From: Vigna angularis
Lineage: Eukaryota > Streptophyta > Magnoliopsida > Fabales > Fabaceae
Direction of reading: 5' to 3'
Length of the DNA: 64,000 nucleotides
Assembly: GCF_016808095.1 (NCBI RefSeq)
Contig: NC_068970.1
Coordinates: 18,892,501 to 18,956,500, forward strand
Below are positions 11,474 to 25,300 of the stretch, piece after piece; the stretch's first letter is position 1, and the number at the start of each line of letters is the position of its first letter. The translations under genes were made by a program, and so were the position numbers. Below the pieces are notes generated by a model that saw nothing but the letters and a program-made list of their open reading frames with translations, made no database searches and had not been told where the DNA came from.

Positions 11474-14400
11474 ATGAACCCTCATGGTGAGCTCATTCCT
11501 CTCCCGAACATTTATTTGTGAACACTCTTTAACTATTTGGTCCATTTGTTGAAGGTGGCTCAGGTGGAGAAGCTAATGCAAACAACCAAAATTATTTGAG
11601 GCCTCGGTTTTCTAGTGAAACACAAGACAGGCTGCGTCCCTTATTTCCCCTCTTTGCTACTGAGGAAGACTTTGATCAGCCAGAAGTGAATCTCCCTCAA
11701 CAAGGTGGCAACAACATTGGTGCCACAACTGATGTTCCACTTGAGGAAACCCCTAATGTTGTAGCACCGGAATCAAACATTTACTCATCAAGCTCCTTTG
11801 CTGGAACTTCTCCAAATCCTGAGGAAAATGTAGACTTGTATCTGAACTTTGGCATGAGCGGTCAGGGTGCAACAATATCTCCTGCTATGGTTCCAAGTTC
11901 GAACGTTGCACTTAGCACGCATGGAAGCGACTCAAGCAGCGTCAACATATCAAGAAAAAGAAGCCTCCCTGAAAACGCTTCTCCAAATATAGCAGAACCC
12001 AAAAGATTTGATACTCGGTCTCAGGTGAGAGCTACCCGCAACGAAATTCCACACATTGCAGGAACAACGGTTCCACCAACCAACATGAGAGCTGACTGGA
12101 TGGATAATACTGACCATAGAATAGGTTCTCATGCTCAACCTTTTATTTCAACACATTCCCTTCACTCTTCTTTCCAACCCTCACTTTCCGTTGAGCCTCT
12201 ATCTTTTCACAGTACTTCATTCATGTCTGGTCCTGCCTTCACTGTAAACACCATGACCAATGCTCCTCACTCAATATCCTCTGGCTTTCCACACGCTGGA
12301 CTCCATATTATGGCTCCATTTTATCAACATGGGAACAACATGTTTGGTCCTGTCGTAACATCAATGGGTAATTTTCCCACTTATCGACCAAACAGGTCTT
12401 ACGTTGATACTCATCCAGATACTTCTAGAATGGCTCTTTCTTTTGTTCTCCCCCATACGTTGGAACCCCCGTTGGAACCACTGCATCTACTACCTGGAAT
12501 TGTGGGAAATGGTAATACTTACCACCCTCTGAGTGGTCATGCTAGCTCTTCATCTTGGGTTCCTCCACAGGGCTCACGAGGAATGAACCATTTTGCTGCA
12601 GTAAGTAGTCCTGGCCCTCAGAACCACCTGAGTCTTGTGCAAACATCATCATCTGCAATTCCACCCAATTTCATTCATGAACCCGCTTTTCCGCTACCAC
12701 AATTTCCTTCTGAGGAAACCAGAAGAAGGCTTCCAAATGGGGTATGCCAAGACTCAATGTTTTTATCTCCTTATAATTACAAAAATCTGGTATTTTTCTT
12801 GCTAGCATAATGGTAGTATTGCATATATGATAGTTGTGTGTGTATGGATATTACATCCATACATCAGAAACATGCATTGGACATACACTGCTTAATTCTT
12901 TTTCTCACCCTTCTTATCACATAATAACTTATACTATGTCTATGGCTCTTTATTTTCACTCTTTAATGTGTTACATTGTATGAAATGTCAATGCATGTTC
13001 ATTCCTGTTATTATTGTTAAAACTCATTCCGGATGGTGTGATAGGATTTAGTCATAAATCCTGAGTGGAAAATTGTTGTTGTCGTGCCGTGTATTTAGAA
13101 AGTAATCCTAATCTTCCTATATATATAGCATACGTTTTAGTAAGCTCACCACATAAGAAAAAAGAAATTATTAAAACATTATTTTCCTTTTTATATAATT
13201 AAAGTGAACCAAACTTTGATTAGTTAGAGTTTTGAGAGATTATTTTCAAGTTGTATATTATTATTACATATTATTTTTTAAGAAATATTATTTGCAATGT
13301 TTTAAAGAACAATGAAGGTTGTGATTACTATAATATTATAAATATGAATAGTTAATTTAGTTAGTAGATTTTAAGAAAAAGAAAACATTGAACTTAATTG
13401 TAAAATGTTCTATTGTACTATATTATATATAAGTTAAATATCTAAGTATTCTATTATAATTATATAGTCTTTTTAGCTGATAAAAAAGAATTACAGATTA
13501 TTTACTACCATTTTAATTTATTTGGCAACTAAGTTTATCTTTGACTTAGTAAATTTTTTAATATATCTTGTTTCCTACAGGTTCAATCTATCCTTAATTC
13601 TTTAGGCGATGGTCACGCTCTGAGGTTTGAGGTAGAATTTTGCACAATTGTATTTTTCTTACTCTCAAATCCTATGTAGGATGGCACATATTATATATTA
13701 GTATTCTGACGAGGTAATTCTACTTATAAATACCCGTCTCTTTTAATCAGTGTAATAAAACATGTCTTATGTCTCTATATCTTATAGGAGTTGATGATCC
13801 TCGACTACTCACTTGTGTTACGTGCGTTTCAGGTATGAATATATTCATGCATTAATTTTCTCTTCTATTTCATCGTCACCTTTTCTTTTATCTAACTCTA
13901 CATTTTTCATCATATCTTCCACTTTCTCTCTTTTTTTTTTCATTCATCTTCCGTACAATCTTCCAAAACTTTCGATAAACTTCAAAATTGAATGAAGCCT
14001 TGACTTTGGGAACCTGTACATTGCCTCCTCAAATCTATCAAGCAAACATCGTTTCATTGACCATCTCTGAAACTCATATTCCTTCCAGATTGGTCTTTTT
14101 TCATTTATTTTCCGAGAATAATAAATTTTGAAAAGTTCCTACAAGTTATGTTTGGTATTTTTTTTTAAGTCTAGTCTGAAATAAAGTATTTGGCTTGATT
14201 TATTGCACTAAAAAGTATTAATTGAGGCAGATAGAGCACCCTGAACTATTTGAGACATCGCGATTCACGGGCCTGAGTCTTGAAACGATAACTCAATACA
14301 TGGAGCGTCAAACTTTCTTGGCTGTTGATGGAGATGATTCAGAACAAAATAAAGAAAGATGTCCCGTTTGTCTGGTCAGTCATATACATTTTCATTCATT

Positions 14401-14698
14401 CTTATTTTCATTCATTGTTTCCATAACTCCCTTCGTATGGAATTTGTGTTCGTGTTCACATGTTGTATTAATTTTTCTATTACAACGTTTATAGGAAGAA
14501 TTTTGCAACGGAGAGGATATTGGGAAGCTGCATTCTTGTGTGCACAAGTTTCACTTTGATTGCATCAAAACTTGGCTCAATCAAAGGAACCGTTGCCCCG
14601 TCTGCAGAAGAACTGGGTTGGAAACGTCTAATGAGCAAAATGTAGGAGGTAAAGCAGCAGATGCAGCTGTGGTTCACGATGAAGGTGACAGTCAATAG
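11474..14698 (+). CDS. RING-H2 E3 ubiquitin ligase, MBR-like
   Basis: Six coding exons join in frame to 547 aa: 11474-11486, 11555-12741, 13581-13631, 13788-13832, 14231-14374, 14495-14698. The start gives MNPHG followed by a long low-complexity region rich in Ser, Pro and Asn (exon 2, about 400 residues), with a patch VDLYLNFG. The C-terminus has a RING-H2 finger: CPVC at the end of exon 5, then SCVH, FHFDC and CPVC in exon 6, giving the C3-H2-C3 zinc ligands. This layout (long disordered N-part, RING at the extreme C-end, LRFE and a TGLSxETI-like segment before the ring) is that of the plant MBR1/MBR2 group. In Arabidopsis these ligases bind and promote turnover of Mediator subunit MED25. 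That partner is family knowledge, not seen here. All RING ligands are intact, in contrast to the decayed copy at 1171-3821. The BTL-type block usually present before the ring is shortened. The exon 4/5 junction is the least certain. Confidence 0.85.
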
Positions 14699-16034
14699 TT
14701 CCTCACTGTAACTTCTAAAGACTGATTTCAACTTTCGTTTTCCCTCCATGGAACAAACTTATGGATGCAGAGACCGCGTACTTCATTCTTGTCGACAAAT
14801 GAACTTAAACTCATGCAAGACTACTTTTTCTTTTCTTTTAAATGGATGTTTTTATGGTACTTGGACTTAGGATGATATTGGCAAAGTCATCCCAAGCTCC
14901 AACGGATAACTATTTGGTTGTTGCTTTGCAGTTTGCAATAGTTTGATCTGCACCAAAGGTATCGACTAGTTTTTTTTCCTTGTGGAAGCGTATAACTTTG
15001 ATAATAGTCGTAGAAACTGGCTTTGGTTGATTCTGGTAATAACTATGAACTGTTTTCTATTAGATCTTTAGACACGTGGACCTCTTTTTTCTCACAAAAG
15101 TTAACACTGTTTTTTCAGTTTATGGTAGTTTAGAGGCGGTGATAAAACAGTTAAAAATGGGGGATAGGAATTGGTTTAGGCATTTGGTAATAATCCCTCT
15201 TTTTGTGAGATTTTTTTACGTTATATTTTTCGAAAATAATTTTTTATGGGTATTGGGAAAAAAAGATATTTACTTGCCAATAGCTACATGCCAACCCCAG
15301 TTTTTAAAGAATTGTGTGAAGAAATGTGATGGGATAGTAGGTTCAAATCCAGTTAATTGGGCTTTACATAGGTACGGGCTGCCAAAGCCCAATAATTATA
15401 GTGGCTTCCTTGTTTTATTTTGAATCAGCCCACTAAGGCCTTCATCGTGTTGTGTGCTACATAATTAGTACTGCCACGCCAATTTGTGAGATTTATATTT
15501 CAATCTATTAAATGCATGAGCTATATATAACACCCTCCTTCACTGCTATTCAGACCCTCAAGATGTCGTATTATTTATGTTAACGAAAAGGACCCAAAGA
15601 AATAACAGATAACTACTTGTAATTCCTTTTACATACTTTGGTAATTTAATAGAATAAAAGCAATTGTTGTGTATGAGTATGTGGAGGGGGAAGTGATGGA
15701 GTTGGAGATAATCGCTGTTATGGCGCGTGGCACTGTGGGTAGTGTGAGCGAACCATACTTTGGATCCGAAACAGTTCACAATTCCCCATGTCATACGTCA
15801 CATCCTTCCTTTGTAAAACCTTTGGTTCTTTTCTTTTCCATCGGTTTCTCAAACTAGCCACCTCCATTATCCGCTTTACATTAACAAACACAAACGTAAA
15901 CATTTGCCTCTGCAACCAACACCCAATCCCCAACAATCCAAAAAGAAAAGTGCTAACGCTCCTTTGACCTTTTCGCTCCTACCTTAAACCAAAACAATTC
16001 AACATTATTCTACAAAACAAAAAGGGATAATACC
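14699..16034. other. spacer between the RING-H2 and bHLH genes
   Basis: The first part is the 3' UTR of the RING gene. A 115-codon open frame at 15076-15423 has no recognisable domain and probably is not a gene. AGCTATATATAAC near 15520 is a possible TATA box, about 500 bp before the bHLH start. The C/T-rich stretch 15950-16030 is probably 5' UTR. Confidence 0.5.
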
Positions 16035-17691
16035 ATGTCTTCTTCCTCCTCTTCCACACACCACCAAATCTCCCTTCCCCTTCCTCACACTCTTCTACCT
16101 TCTTCCTTCACAACCCCACAGGGTAACCCCCCACGCAATCCCATCCCCATCTCCATGCTTCGCTTCTGCACCTCCAAAACTGCACGACATAATGCACTAC
16201 GAGATGGGATCTCGCCCTACAACCCTTCTTCTGCTACCCAAGTCTTTTCTTCCTCGCTGCCTCTCAATACTCACAATGAAACCGATGACTACGACTGCGA
16301 CAGTGAGGTGTCGCTTCCACTTTCTCATATTTCTCCTTGTTCGATATTCTTTATATTATTTTTATTATTATCATTATTGTAGTCTTGCGGTGTGCTGTAT
16401 GTTCTTATTATATGAACATTCTCAATGTAGGAGTGTGAAGCGTTGGTAGAAGAAGTTCCAATTCCACCCAAGTGCTTTCGTTCTGGGAGTTCATCCAAAA
16501 GAAGCAGAGCGGCGGAAGTTCATAACTTGTCTGAAAAGGTTTGAATTTTCTTCTCGTAATTACGTCGAAAAGTGGGGCAGCTGCACTACACCTGCATTGC
16601 ACCCCCTAAGATAAGAAACCTCTTCGCGTATTTTATTAAAGATAGTTTGAAATCAAACTTACAGAAAATTTATAAGTTGTATCCCAAGGTGGCAGGCAAC
16701 CTGCCTGATCTGATGCCCGGCCAAGGTTTTATGAATATATATTTCATTAATTTAGTCTCCGAAATTGTCAAGGTTACAACAGTTTTGTCCTGACAATTTT
16801 GTAAAGAAGTCACTTCCCAAATGTCACAAAGGAAGGACTAATTTGTCATGAATTTGCTACATTCGGGTAAATGCAACTTCACCTCTGATAAAATCATCTG
16901 GTTCCGCTACTGTATGGTGGTTGGCTATTTTGTGTGTTTGGGTTTGGGTTTTTATTCATGGCCGAGTAATTTTCATTTCTGGCTTTTGTGTCTGGTGCGG
17001 GGTTTGTTGAGAGCAGAGGAGGAGGAGTAGGATCAATGAAAAATTGAAGGCTTTGCAAAATCTAATTCCAAATTCCAACAAGGTACACTGGTTTCTTCTA
17101 CAATGTTTGATTAGCGTGCTGCACGATTCATTGTTCTTTGACTGTGGAGGATTGTTGTGTGGCAGACTGATAAGGCTTCGATGCTTGATGAAGCTATTGA
17201 ATACCTCAAACAGCTTCAGCTCCAAGTACAGGTCTGTTTCTCTTTCCGTGTCTTTCATTATTATTCCAATTCCTTTTCGGGGCGTAATTTATTCTTGAAC
17301 ATTCTTTCTTAGATTGCAATTACATGAAGTTACAAATCATGAGTAATGATATCTTAGTTATTTGTTTTTATAAGAAACGTTGGATACTTCTGTGATCATG
17401 TCTTGTTACTAGATATGATTGCAAGGTCTAATATCCACACTAATTTAAACCTTTGAATTTTGAGGTATGTCTGCAATAACAACTGGCATAAATTATAAGA
17501 ACTTTTGGAAAGGACTTTTATGGAATCTTGCTGAAGATACCTTTAATAACATCCTTAAAAGAACATAAGAAATTGTGATGCATTTAGTTACTCGAACACA
17601 TACCAAAATTGACGCTTCACTATGAATTAACTTGATTATAACTAATATTCAGTTAAAATAAGCTTTTAATCTCTATCATATCCCCAAATTT

Positions 17692-17738
<47 letters not shown>

Positions 17739-19303
17739 ATGTATATATATTGTGTGTGTCCCAATTTGAATTTAGGATACGATACATCATGATCCATTGA
17801 CAAAATTTATAAAATATTTGATATAAATATAGAATACTTATAAGTAAAGAGACATTGATGTTTTTTTTATTAATTTGTGGTTACAATATCAAATTTACAA
17901 AAAAGAATAAAACATTTGTGATCATAACAAAACAATTTTAACTTTTGTTTATATCGCAATCAATCTTGACTAACTTAATTTCACTAATGTTCTTCAATTT
18001 TTGTCTCTATTTTTTATGCAATAATACCCGTAATCTTTTTCAGACAAAAGTAGATGGTTTAGATACTATTTGAAAGTATCTTATATCATATCCTAGAAAA
18101 AATTAGAAGGAAAAAGATTGGATACCTTTTGGACACGTAAGAAGTATTCCAAAAGTACCAAGAAGTATTGGAAAAAGAATAAAAATATATTGAATATTTT
18201 TTAGATATATATTTGGAAGTAACCGAGGAGTATCAGTGTCTGACACTGGTACGATAGGTATACTTTTCCATTTTTGAAGTATCCGAGTTTAATAAATAAA
18301 AAACTACAGCAATTTACAAAGTGATGATCATAGTTATGCTTGTTATGTTTTGTTGTGCAACATTGCCATAATATATGCTCTGCAGAGTGATCAGAGTATT
18401 GAAGAATCATAAAATATAGTGTATTTAGTACAAGTTGATACTTTTGTGAATAACATTATACTATGTTGCGATGCACACATCATGCATAAGGAAATACTCG
18501 AATTATATTCTTGATATGGATCTCCTATTTTACCAAAAGCCACTGTTATGTGCTGACAATTAAATTTTGAGCATGTTAAAGGGAAAGGAGAAATACTGCT
18601 CAGCTTGTTTCTAATATGGTTTTATGGTAATAGCAGATGCTGTCAATGAGAAATGGGTTGAGTTTGCATCCTATGTTCTTTCCAGAAGCATTGCAACCCC
18701 AGCAATTGTCTCAGATAAGAATGGATTCAAGTGAAGAGAACAGATCTATGCCCTATTCATCCAATATGCCTAACAAACAAATTGTGGCAGATCAGCCATC
18801 CATGTCCACCCCATCATATATATTCAACTCAGAAACTTCTTTTAGACTGGAATCTCATATTTCTGACAATATAAGATCATTTCAACACACAGGTTTTTCT
18901 GAGGTTAGCTCACTTTTTAGTTACATATGCCCAGTTAAAAGTATAACGGTATTCATTTTTAATTTTTTTCCCTTTTAATTTATAAAACAGATATGCAGAG
19001 AAGACATATTGCAGCACCAACATTTAAATGCAAACAATTCAGATACCAACCCATTAGTTTCTTCTCAAGGTCTCATTTTTCTGTCCAGAGAAATTATCGT
19101 AGCTCTTTCATTGGGAAATAACAATCTCGTACTAATTGAACTGTTCCCTCCTTAAAATTGAATCAGGCGCATTGGCTACAGCATCAGTTTCCTTTGATAT
19201 GCAAAAATCTGCAGTTAAAGACAGCAGCTCTTTAGGAAACTGCATCCCTGGAAGTGATCAATCTAGATTGGTGTTGAGAAATAATGAGCCAACATTATTC
19301 TAA
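16035..19303 (+). CDS. SPT: bHLH transcription factor, SPATULA/ALCATRAZ type
   Basis: Six exons join in frame to 331 aa: 16035-16307, 16431-16538, 17017-17082, 17166-17231, 18637-18903 with 18991-19069, and 19167-19303. The bHLH covers about residues 114-180. Its basic region KRSRAAEVHNLSEKRRR has His122, Glu126 and Arg130, the set that reads a G-box (CACGTG). Helix 1 is INEKLKALQNLIPNSNK and helix 2 is DKASMLDEAIEYLKQLQLQV, directly followed by MLSMRNGLSLHPM. This extension after helix 2 and the exon cuts inside the bHLH are typical of SPATULA and ALCATRAZ, nuclear factors that pattern carpel margins and the fruit opening zone. The N-terminus has a Ser-rich start and an acidic run (DDYDCDSEECEALVEE) just before the basic region. 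No phytochrome-binding APB motif is visible, so a true PIF is less likely. Whether it is closer to SPT or ALC needs a tree. Confidence 0.9.
17695..17760. repeat. (AT)n/(GT)n compound microsatellite in the bHLH intron
   Basis: An AT run passes into GT and back to AT inside the 1.4-kb fourth intron of the bHLH gene. Confidence 0.95.
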
Positions 19304-22300
19304 ACCAGCGGTTCAGTGGGTAATTGGAATGTAATGGGCTACAAAAAAATGTTTGCTGTAAATCTCAAATGTCTTTAAATTGTTTTACTGGTATGAGATT
19401 TTGTAACTCTGTAGATGGGGAACAAAGCGCCGCAATGATAACTGGTAACAAGACTGAAAAGTCAGATTTTCGTTGAAATTTGAATAGATTCCCAAAATAG
19501 AGTCTTAATATCAAGTTACGACTATAAAAGCACCAATGTGTAGGTAATAATTTATTACTTAAATGTAAAATAAGCGTGCTAGAGAAAAGAGTAAAATAAA
19601 GGAAGTTATTCATTAGACTAACGATTTTATCAAATGGGAAGGGTTCTAAACTCCCATCAGAAATTCTTCGTGCTCAATTTCTTGCTTCTTGTAGATAGCA
19701 GACTAAGAAATTTGGAATTTGTAGAAGGATATCTCAAATCAAAATCATTGATGTTAATTGCGAGAAAGTTTCTGAAGGATTCTCAATATCCATCGAAAGT
19801 AATTATTAAAGCATCTTCGGTATAGAATCTTAACTTATTACTTAATAAAAAGTAGTTATATCTTATAATATTAAACTATTAGAACAAAATTTAGGACATA
19901 AGCTATCCATTCCTAAACTGTATATCTTAACCCAAAAGCTGCATATTAGGATTTTTGTTACCCTTACTTCTTTAAGTTTCAATGTCGCATTCAGTGGTGT
20001 ATATATGTTGATCAGGTTGTAAAACTTGTATAAGGTAGTAAACATGTTGGTCCACTGCTTCCGTAACATGAAAATGAAAGTAAGAATACCAAACTTCTTA
20101 AAAACCATAAGCTACTTGGGATTAAAAAAGAAGTAAATAATGGTAAAGAGAAGCCCCATCTTCTAATGCTACAAATAATAAAGATAAAAAATTACAAATA
20201 GCAGAAAAAAATAAAACTTGTTACATAATTAGTTAATACCAATAGTTAACGAATGTAAAATATATAAACAACATAAATTATGATATCTCCATCAAGATTA
20301 TATATATATATATATATATATATAAATACAGCTATGCAGTAACGAAAAAAAAAATAATAAGATCATGAATGTTTTAAAGCAATCTTGGTTAGATCAAGAT
20401 ATTAAAGATGGATATAATTTTATTCATTTAGGTTTAACACAAGTTCCAATAAAACTAAATTATAGATTAAGAGCCGGTCATCTTTTAATTATTGAGCTTA
20501 ATGCAAATTGCTTTGTTAAGTTACACAAAGAAAGAATTGTGACTTATCAATGGAATTTAGTGTTTTTTTTTTCACCTAATTTTTGAATAAATTTGATGAT
20601 TGATGTTAATGTTGAAAGTCAAAGTATTTGATTAAGTTTAGCCACAACAATTTACTTCATTTGTACTAACTCAATCTATTAGTTTACTTGTTTTTATATT
20701 TTGGTTTCATAACTACTCTTAAAAATTCCATAATTATCTTTATATTAAAGTTTCATAGTTTAACTAGTCTATATAATAAGAAATTGGTATATTTTACTAA
20801 TATAAAACAAGTCTATTAGGAAAACGATAATTAAATTTTTTATTTAACTATTTGTACGAAATGGTATGTTTACTAAAATCTTAATAATTATTTTGATCTA
20901 TCTCTAATAGACTTAATATTTAAATATATATTAGATCAATCACACTAATTTTTTTCTAATTAAGAAGATGGATTTAATTTAGATTTGATCTAATTTAAAT
21001 TATAATAAAAAAATAAAATCTAGTTTATTTAATAAAAATGGATATGGAGTATAGATCGCATCTATATTATTAGATCTAGTTTGGATTATAAATTGAATTT
21101 TAAAAAATCTCATTCAAGCCTACCCTTAAATTTTAGATATGAGAAGATTAGATATATTATACAAAATCAAGTTAGGAAAAACATATAAAATCATAATTCC
21201 CTAGTATTCTCCAACAACTACTCAAATATTAAATACCTTGAATAAAAAAACACTTTATGATATATAAGTAATGGATTAGAAAATATTTCAAAGCCATTTA
21301 TGATAAAAATAAAAGAGATTACTATTTTTCAACACTTTCGAAGTCAAGCCAAAAAAAATTCAAACAGAATTTTATGATTGTTTAATCCAAAATGAAATAA
21401 ACTTTATATTTCTTTGATTGGTTTTCAAATGTAAAGTTAATAATCTTAATAAAGGTTTTCAAATTTAAATTAATAATCTTAATAAATTTGTATGTCCATT
21501 AGATAAATAACCTATAGATGGAAAACATGAATAATGAAATTATAGAACGAGAGTATCTCCTCAACAAGGTAAAATAATACAACCAACCAAAGAATTGGAA
21601 ATAAATGATAGTCCATATTTGTTGTATTTGTATTACTATCGAGTGTTTATATTTTTAACTTATTATTTCTTTTGGATAAAACTCATCTCTTCGAAGAATC
21701 TTCGAAGGAAAAGTGAAGAATCTTGAAAGGCACATTCTCCATTAAAGAAGTGAAATCAATGTAGGGCGTGTTTAATGCGATGAAAGGAACGAGCAACTCT
21801 GACACGAACCTAAAACTCCGAATAGAAAAAGCAAGAAAAAAGAAAATAGAAAGGGAGATATAATCAATGCACTGGTGTATGAGAATTTAGAAAAAACAAG
21901 AAGAAAAAGTCTCCAAAGTGAGTCTATCTTGTAGTCTTTAGTGGTGCAAATCTTTTTCTAATCACAATAAGTCGAAAAAGAAAACTGGTCATTTAACTTT
22001 TCCGTTTTCCATCTATTCAACCGTCTTCTTGTTAAGACGTCCCAATCCCTAACAAACGTTGCTCATAGTCAATTCAATGCAACTTCTTCTTTTCTTCTCT
22101 TCTTTTCTTTTCTTTTCTTCTTAATTATATTTGACGGAAAACATCTTTACGTCTAGACTCTGCTTCAAAGTTTTCTACAGCTAATTATTTCGATGTTTAT
22201 TGATTCGAAACTTAAAATTATTTTTGTAAAGAAAGTGACTGCAAAGTCAACTTTTAGAGAAACCGTATGGGATTACCAATTCAAATTTAGAATTAATATT

Positions 22301-25300
22301 TTGTTCTTTTAATTTACAAAAAATTGTTAAAATTATTCTATTCAAACATTTCTACCTCGACGTTATTAGAACGAATACATTAGAAAAGAGAGTAGAATGT
22401 CCGAAGGAATGCATGTGAAATAGAAATAAATTATCATCTGAATGGTTTATAACTTTTATTTTTATAAATAAAGATCTCTAACAATAATTAAAGATGGACT
22501 AAATTAAATATTTTTTAAATCTATATCGATTAAAACATTGGTTTTAAATTTATAAAAAAGAAAACAGATCTTAACTAAATTTAAAAAATGCTAATTATTT
22601 TTAATATTTTTTAAGGAATGTATGCTTATTCTCAACAATAATATAACTCATATAGAATCTAAGAATGCACATTCATCAATATGACTATTTTCTCATTACT
22701 TTTTTTTAAAAAAAAAGAAAGTTAAACAATTTGATAAAGATTGACCAGTGTGACTGACACGGATATGACCCTGTTTGTTACATTTTAAAAAAAAATGTTT
22801 TATTATTTACTTGTTGAATATGTGTTAAAAATAATTCTATTTTTTTTTCATCTACGAATATTTAGAGATACTTATTGATATTTTTTTATTTTTTTTAATT
22901 TTAAATCAATTTATTTTAAAATATAAATTTAAAATATAAATTTAAAGAAAAAAATAATTTTAAATTATAATTTAAATAAAGTTTCATAATAAAATATTAT
23001 TGTAAATACATCTTTCTGAAAAATAAATTAAAATAAATTGATCATGTAAGTTTTAAATAATTAATTTTAGATCTAAATACAAAAATACACACACAAAAGT
23101 AAATTTTAAACAACTTTTCTATCCATTAATATATTTATTATCAATCACTTTCACTTGTGCATATACATGTTAACTATGCAGATAAACTACCATTAAAAGA
23201 AAAACTCAAACTTATAAAAATACATGGTATTTTTAAAATTAATGATACAATATATTATGCGATTGAGATAAAAATCTACTATAATGTCACAATATTGAAC
23301 GTAACAAATTTTAAAAATATTAATACTATTATAGGAATTATAAAATATTTAATAAATTAAAATAATTGATACAAAAAAAAATTATATATTAAATTATTAC
23401 CGTTATCTAAAAATAATAATAATAGAAAAATATATACTTATAGTAAAAATTCAACAAATTTTATTACACTTAAGAATTAAGATGTAATATGAAGTTTCTC
23501 ATATATAAAACTAACTAACACCTCCTAATTTAAGTCTTTGTTTTATCTCTATCTCCTAATACATGTCTTAAAGAAAGTTTTTTATCTGCTCACATCATAA
23601 AATGATCATTTTTACAAACAAAAGAACAAGTAAACATGAAACAAAAAGAGAAGGGTAAGCTAATTCTACAAAAGAATACACATAATTATTTAGAAATAGC
23701 AAATTATAGTTAATCATCAATAACTAACAATTCATAAACATCTAATTATTTACTTTAGACTTCACCATCTGGATACACATATTAATATTGAACTTTAGGG
23801 GCCCTAGACCTGGAGGTGGTTAAACAACTCACCCACAATAACTACCACACTCAGGTTAATCCATCAACATCTATAGTCAATAAATAACCATCAAACTAAG
23901 AAGTTCATACTACTCTCTATGATAGAACTATCTTTTTCAAATTGAGATTCAAAGTTATTAAGAGTGTTATAATAACCCCTAATACATAACTCCTCTATCA
24001 ATACATATATTATTGATATAATCTTAAAAATTTCTCTTTGAAATCCTTATAATATCATATACAATTCACACTCACAATCCCATCACATATCACTTGAAAT
24101 CTTATCCATATGTGTCATTCATTAAACATAAACAAAATTTCCAATATAGACAAGGGTGAAATTTCATACAACATATTTTAAATACCAATTTTCTCAACTG
24201 GTCAAGAATTCAATCCATCAAAACCAAACATTATACCAACTACCAATTTTAACATGTCACACAATACCCTATCATAGAATTCAAAACAGTCTCAATAATG
24301 AATTCATACAATTCTAACATAATAACTCAGATTATCAAACTATTAAAACTTTAGAGACGAAATATTTAATTTCTCTTATCTGTTAGAAGCTTAAACCGTT
24401 CGAAAGGATCTAAACCGCTTTTTCAACTTAAGGAACTCTATTTATACTTAAAAACTACGAAATTATTATCAAGGTACACAATTAGAATCACTTATCAATA
24501 AAAAAACTTAATAGAATACTCAAATTATACATGCAACAAAATCATATTGCATACAATGGAAAAATAAAGAAAACATAAAAAAAAAAGTATAAACTAACTT
24601 ATTCTTTTATAAAAATTGATTGGTTAGGAAAAAAGATGTTGGCATCGTGATCACATAAACATTTCATAATTTTTAAATATTTATATTTTCAACTTTTAAT
24701 ATTAAAATAATATAGTGAGATGAGATAATAATCATAGCCAATAATGAAACTACTTCAGTATAAACCACAGTTTATGAAATAAATTATAGCACATACTGAA
24801 CCGTCTTCGTATAAGCTATTTTTATTTTAATTGTAGCCTGTAAGACATTGTGGCCTCCCTTGGCAGCAAAACGTGTTATTTTTCTCTTTCGCCGCTGCAA
24901 AACGTGTTCATTTTTATTTTGGAAGCACCGCGAAAGAGAAGGTTCCGTTCATATTTATTTTCATTTTGTTCCTATTATTCTCATTTTTGGTTCTCCCATT
25001 GTTGCAGTACGCTCAAACCAATTATTTAAACCGTGAGCACACTCCCATTGGGACTTACGACTTCCATTACTGCAACACGCTTCCACGTTATATTCCTATC
25101 ATCATCACCTATTTGGCTCTAAAATTTTGATATGATTATATCTTGTATTATTTGAATTATTTCTTTTTTAAATATGTTTTTCAATATACTTTTTGTATGT
25201 TGAATTATTTATTATTTTTAAAATTGGTTTATTGTATTTTTAAATTCAGCTTATTTATAATTGTTGTTATTGAGTAATTAGTTTTTCTATTTGAGATTTA

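Noticed and set aside
15076..15423. 115-codon open frame between the RING and bHLH genes
   Set aside because: No domain, no promoter or splice logic, and low-complexity aromatic content typical of AT-rich DNA.
24848..25130. Overlapping short frames in a less AT-rich patch
   Set aside because: Hydrophobic Phe/Leu-rich translations without a domain or gene context.
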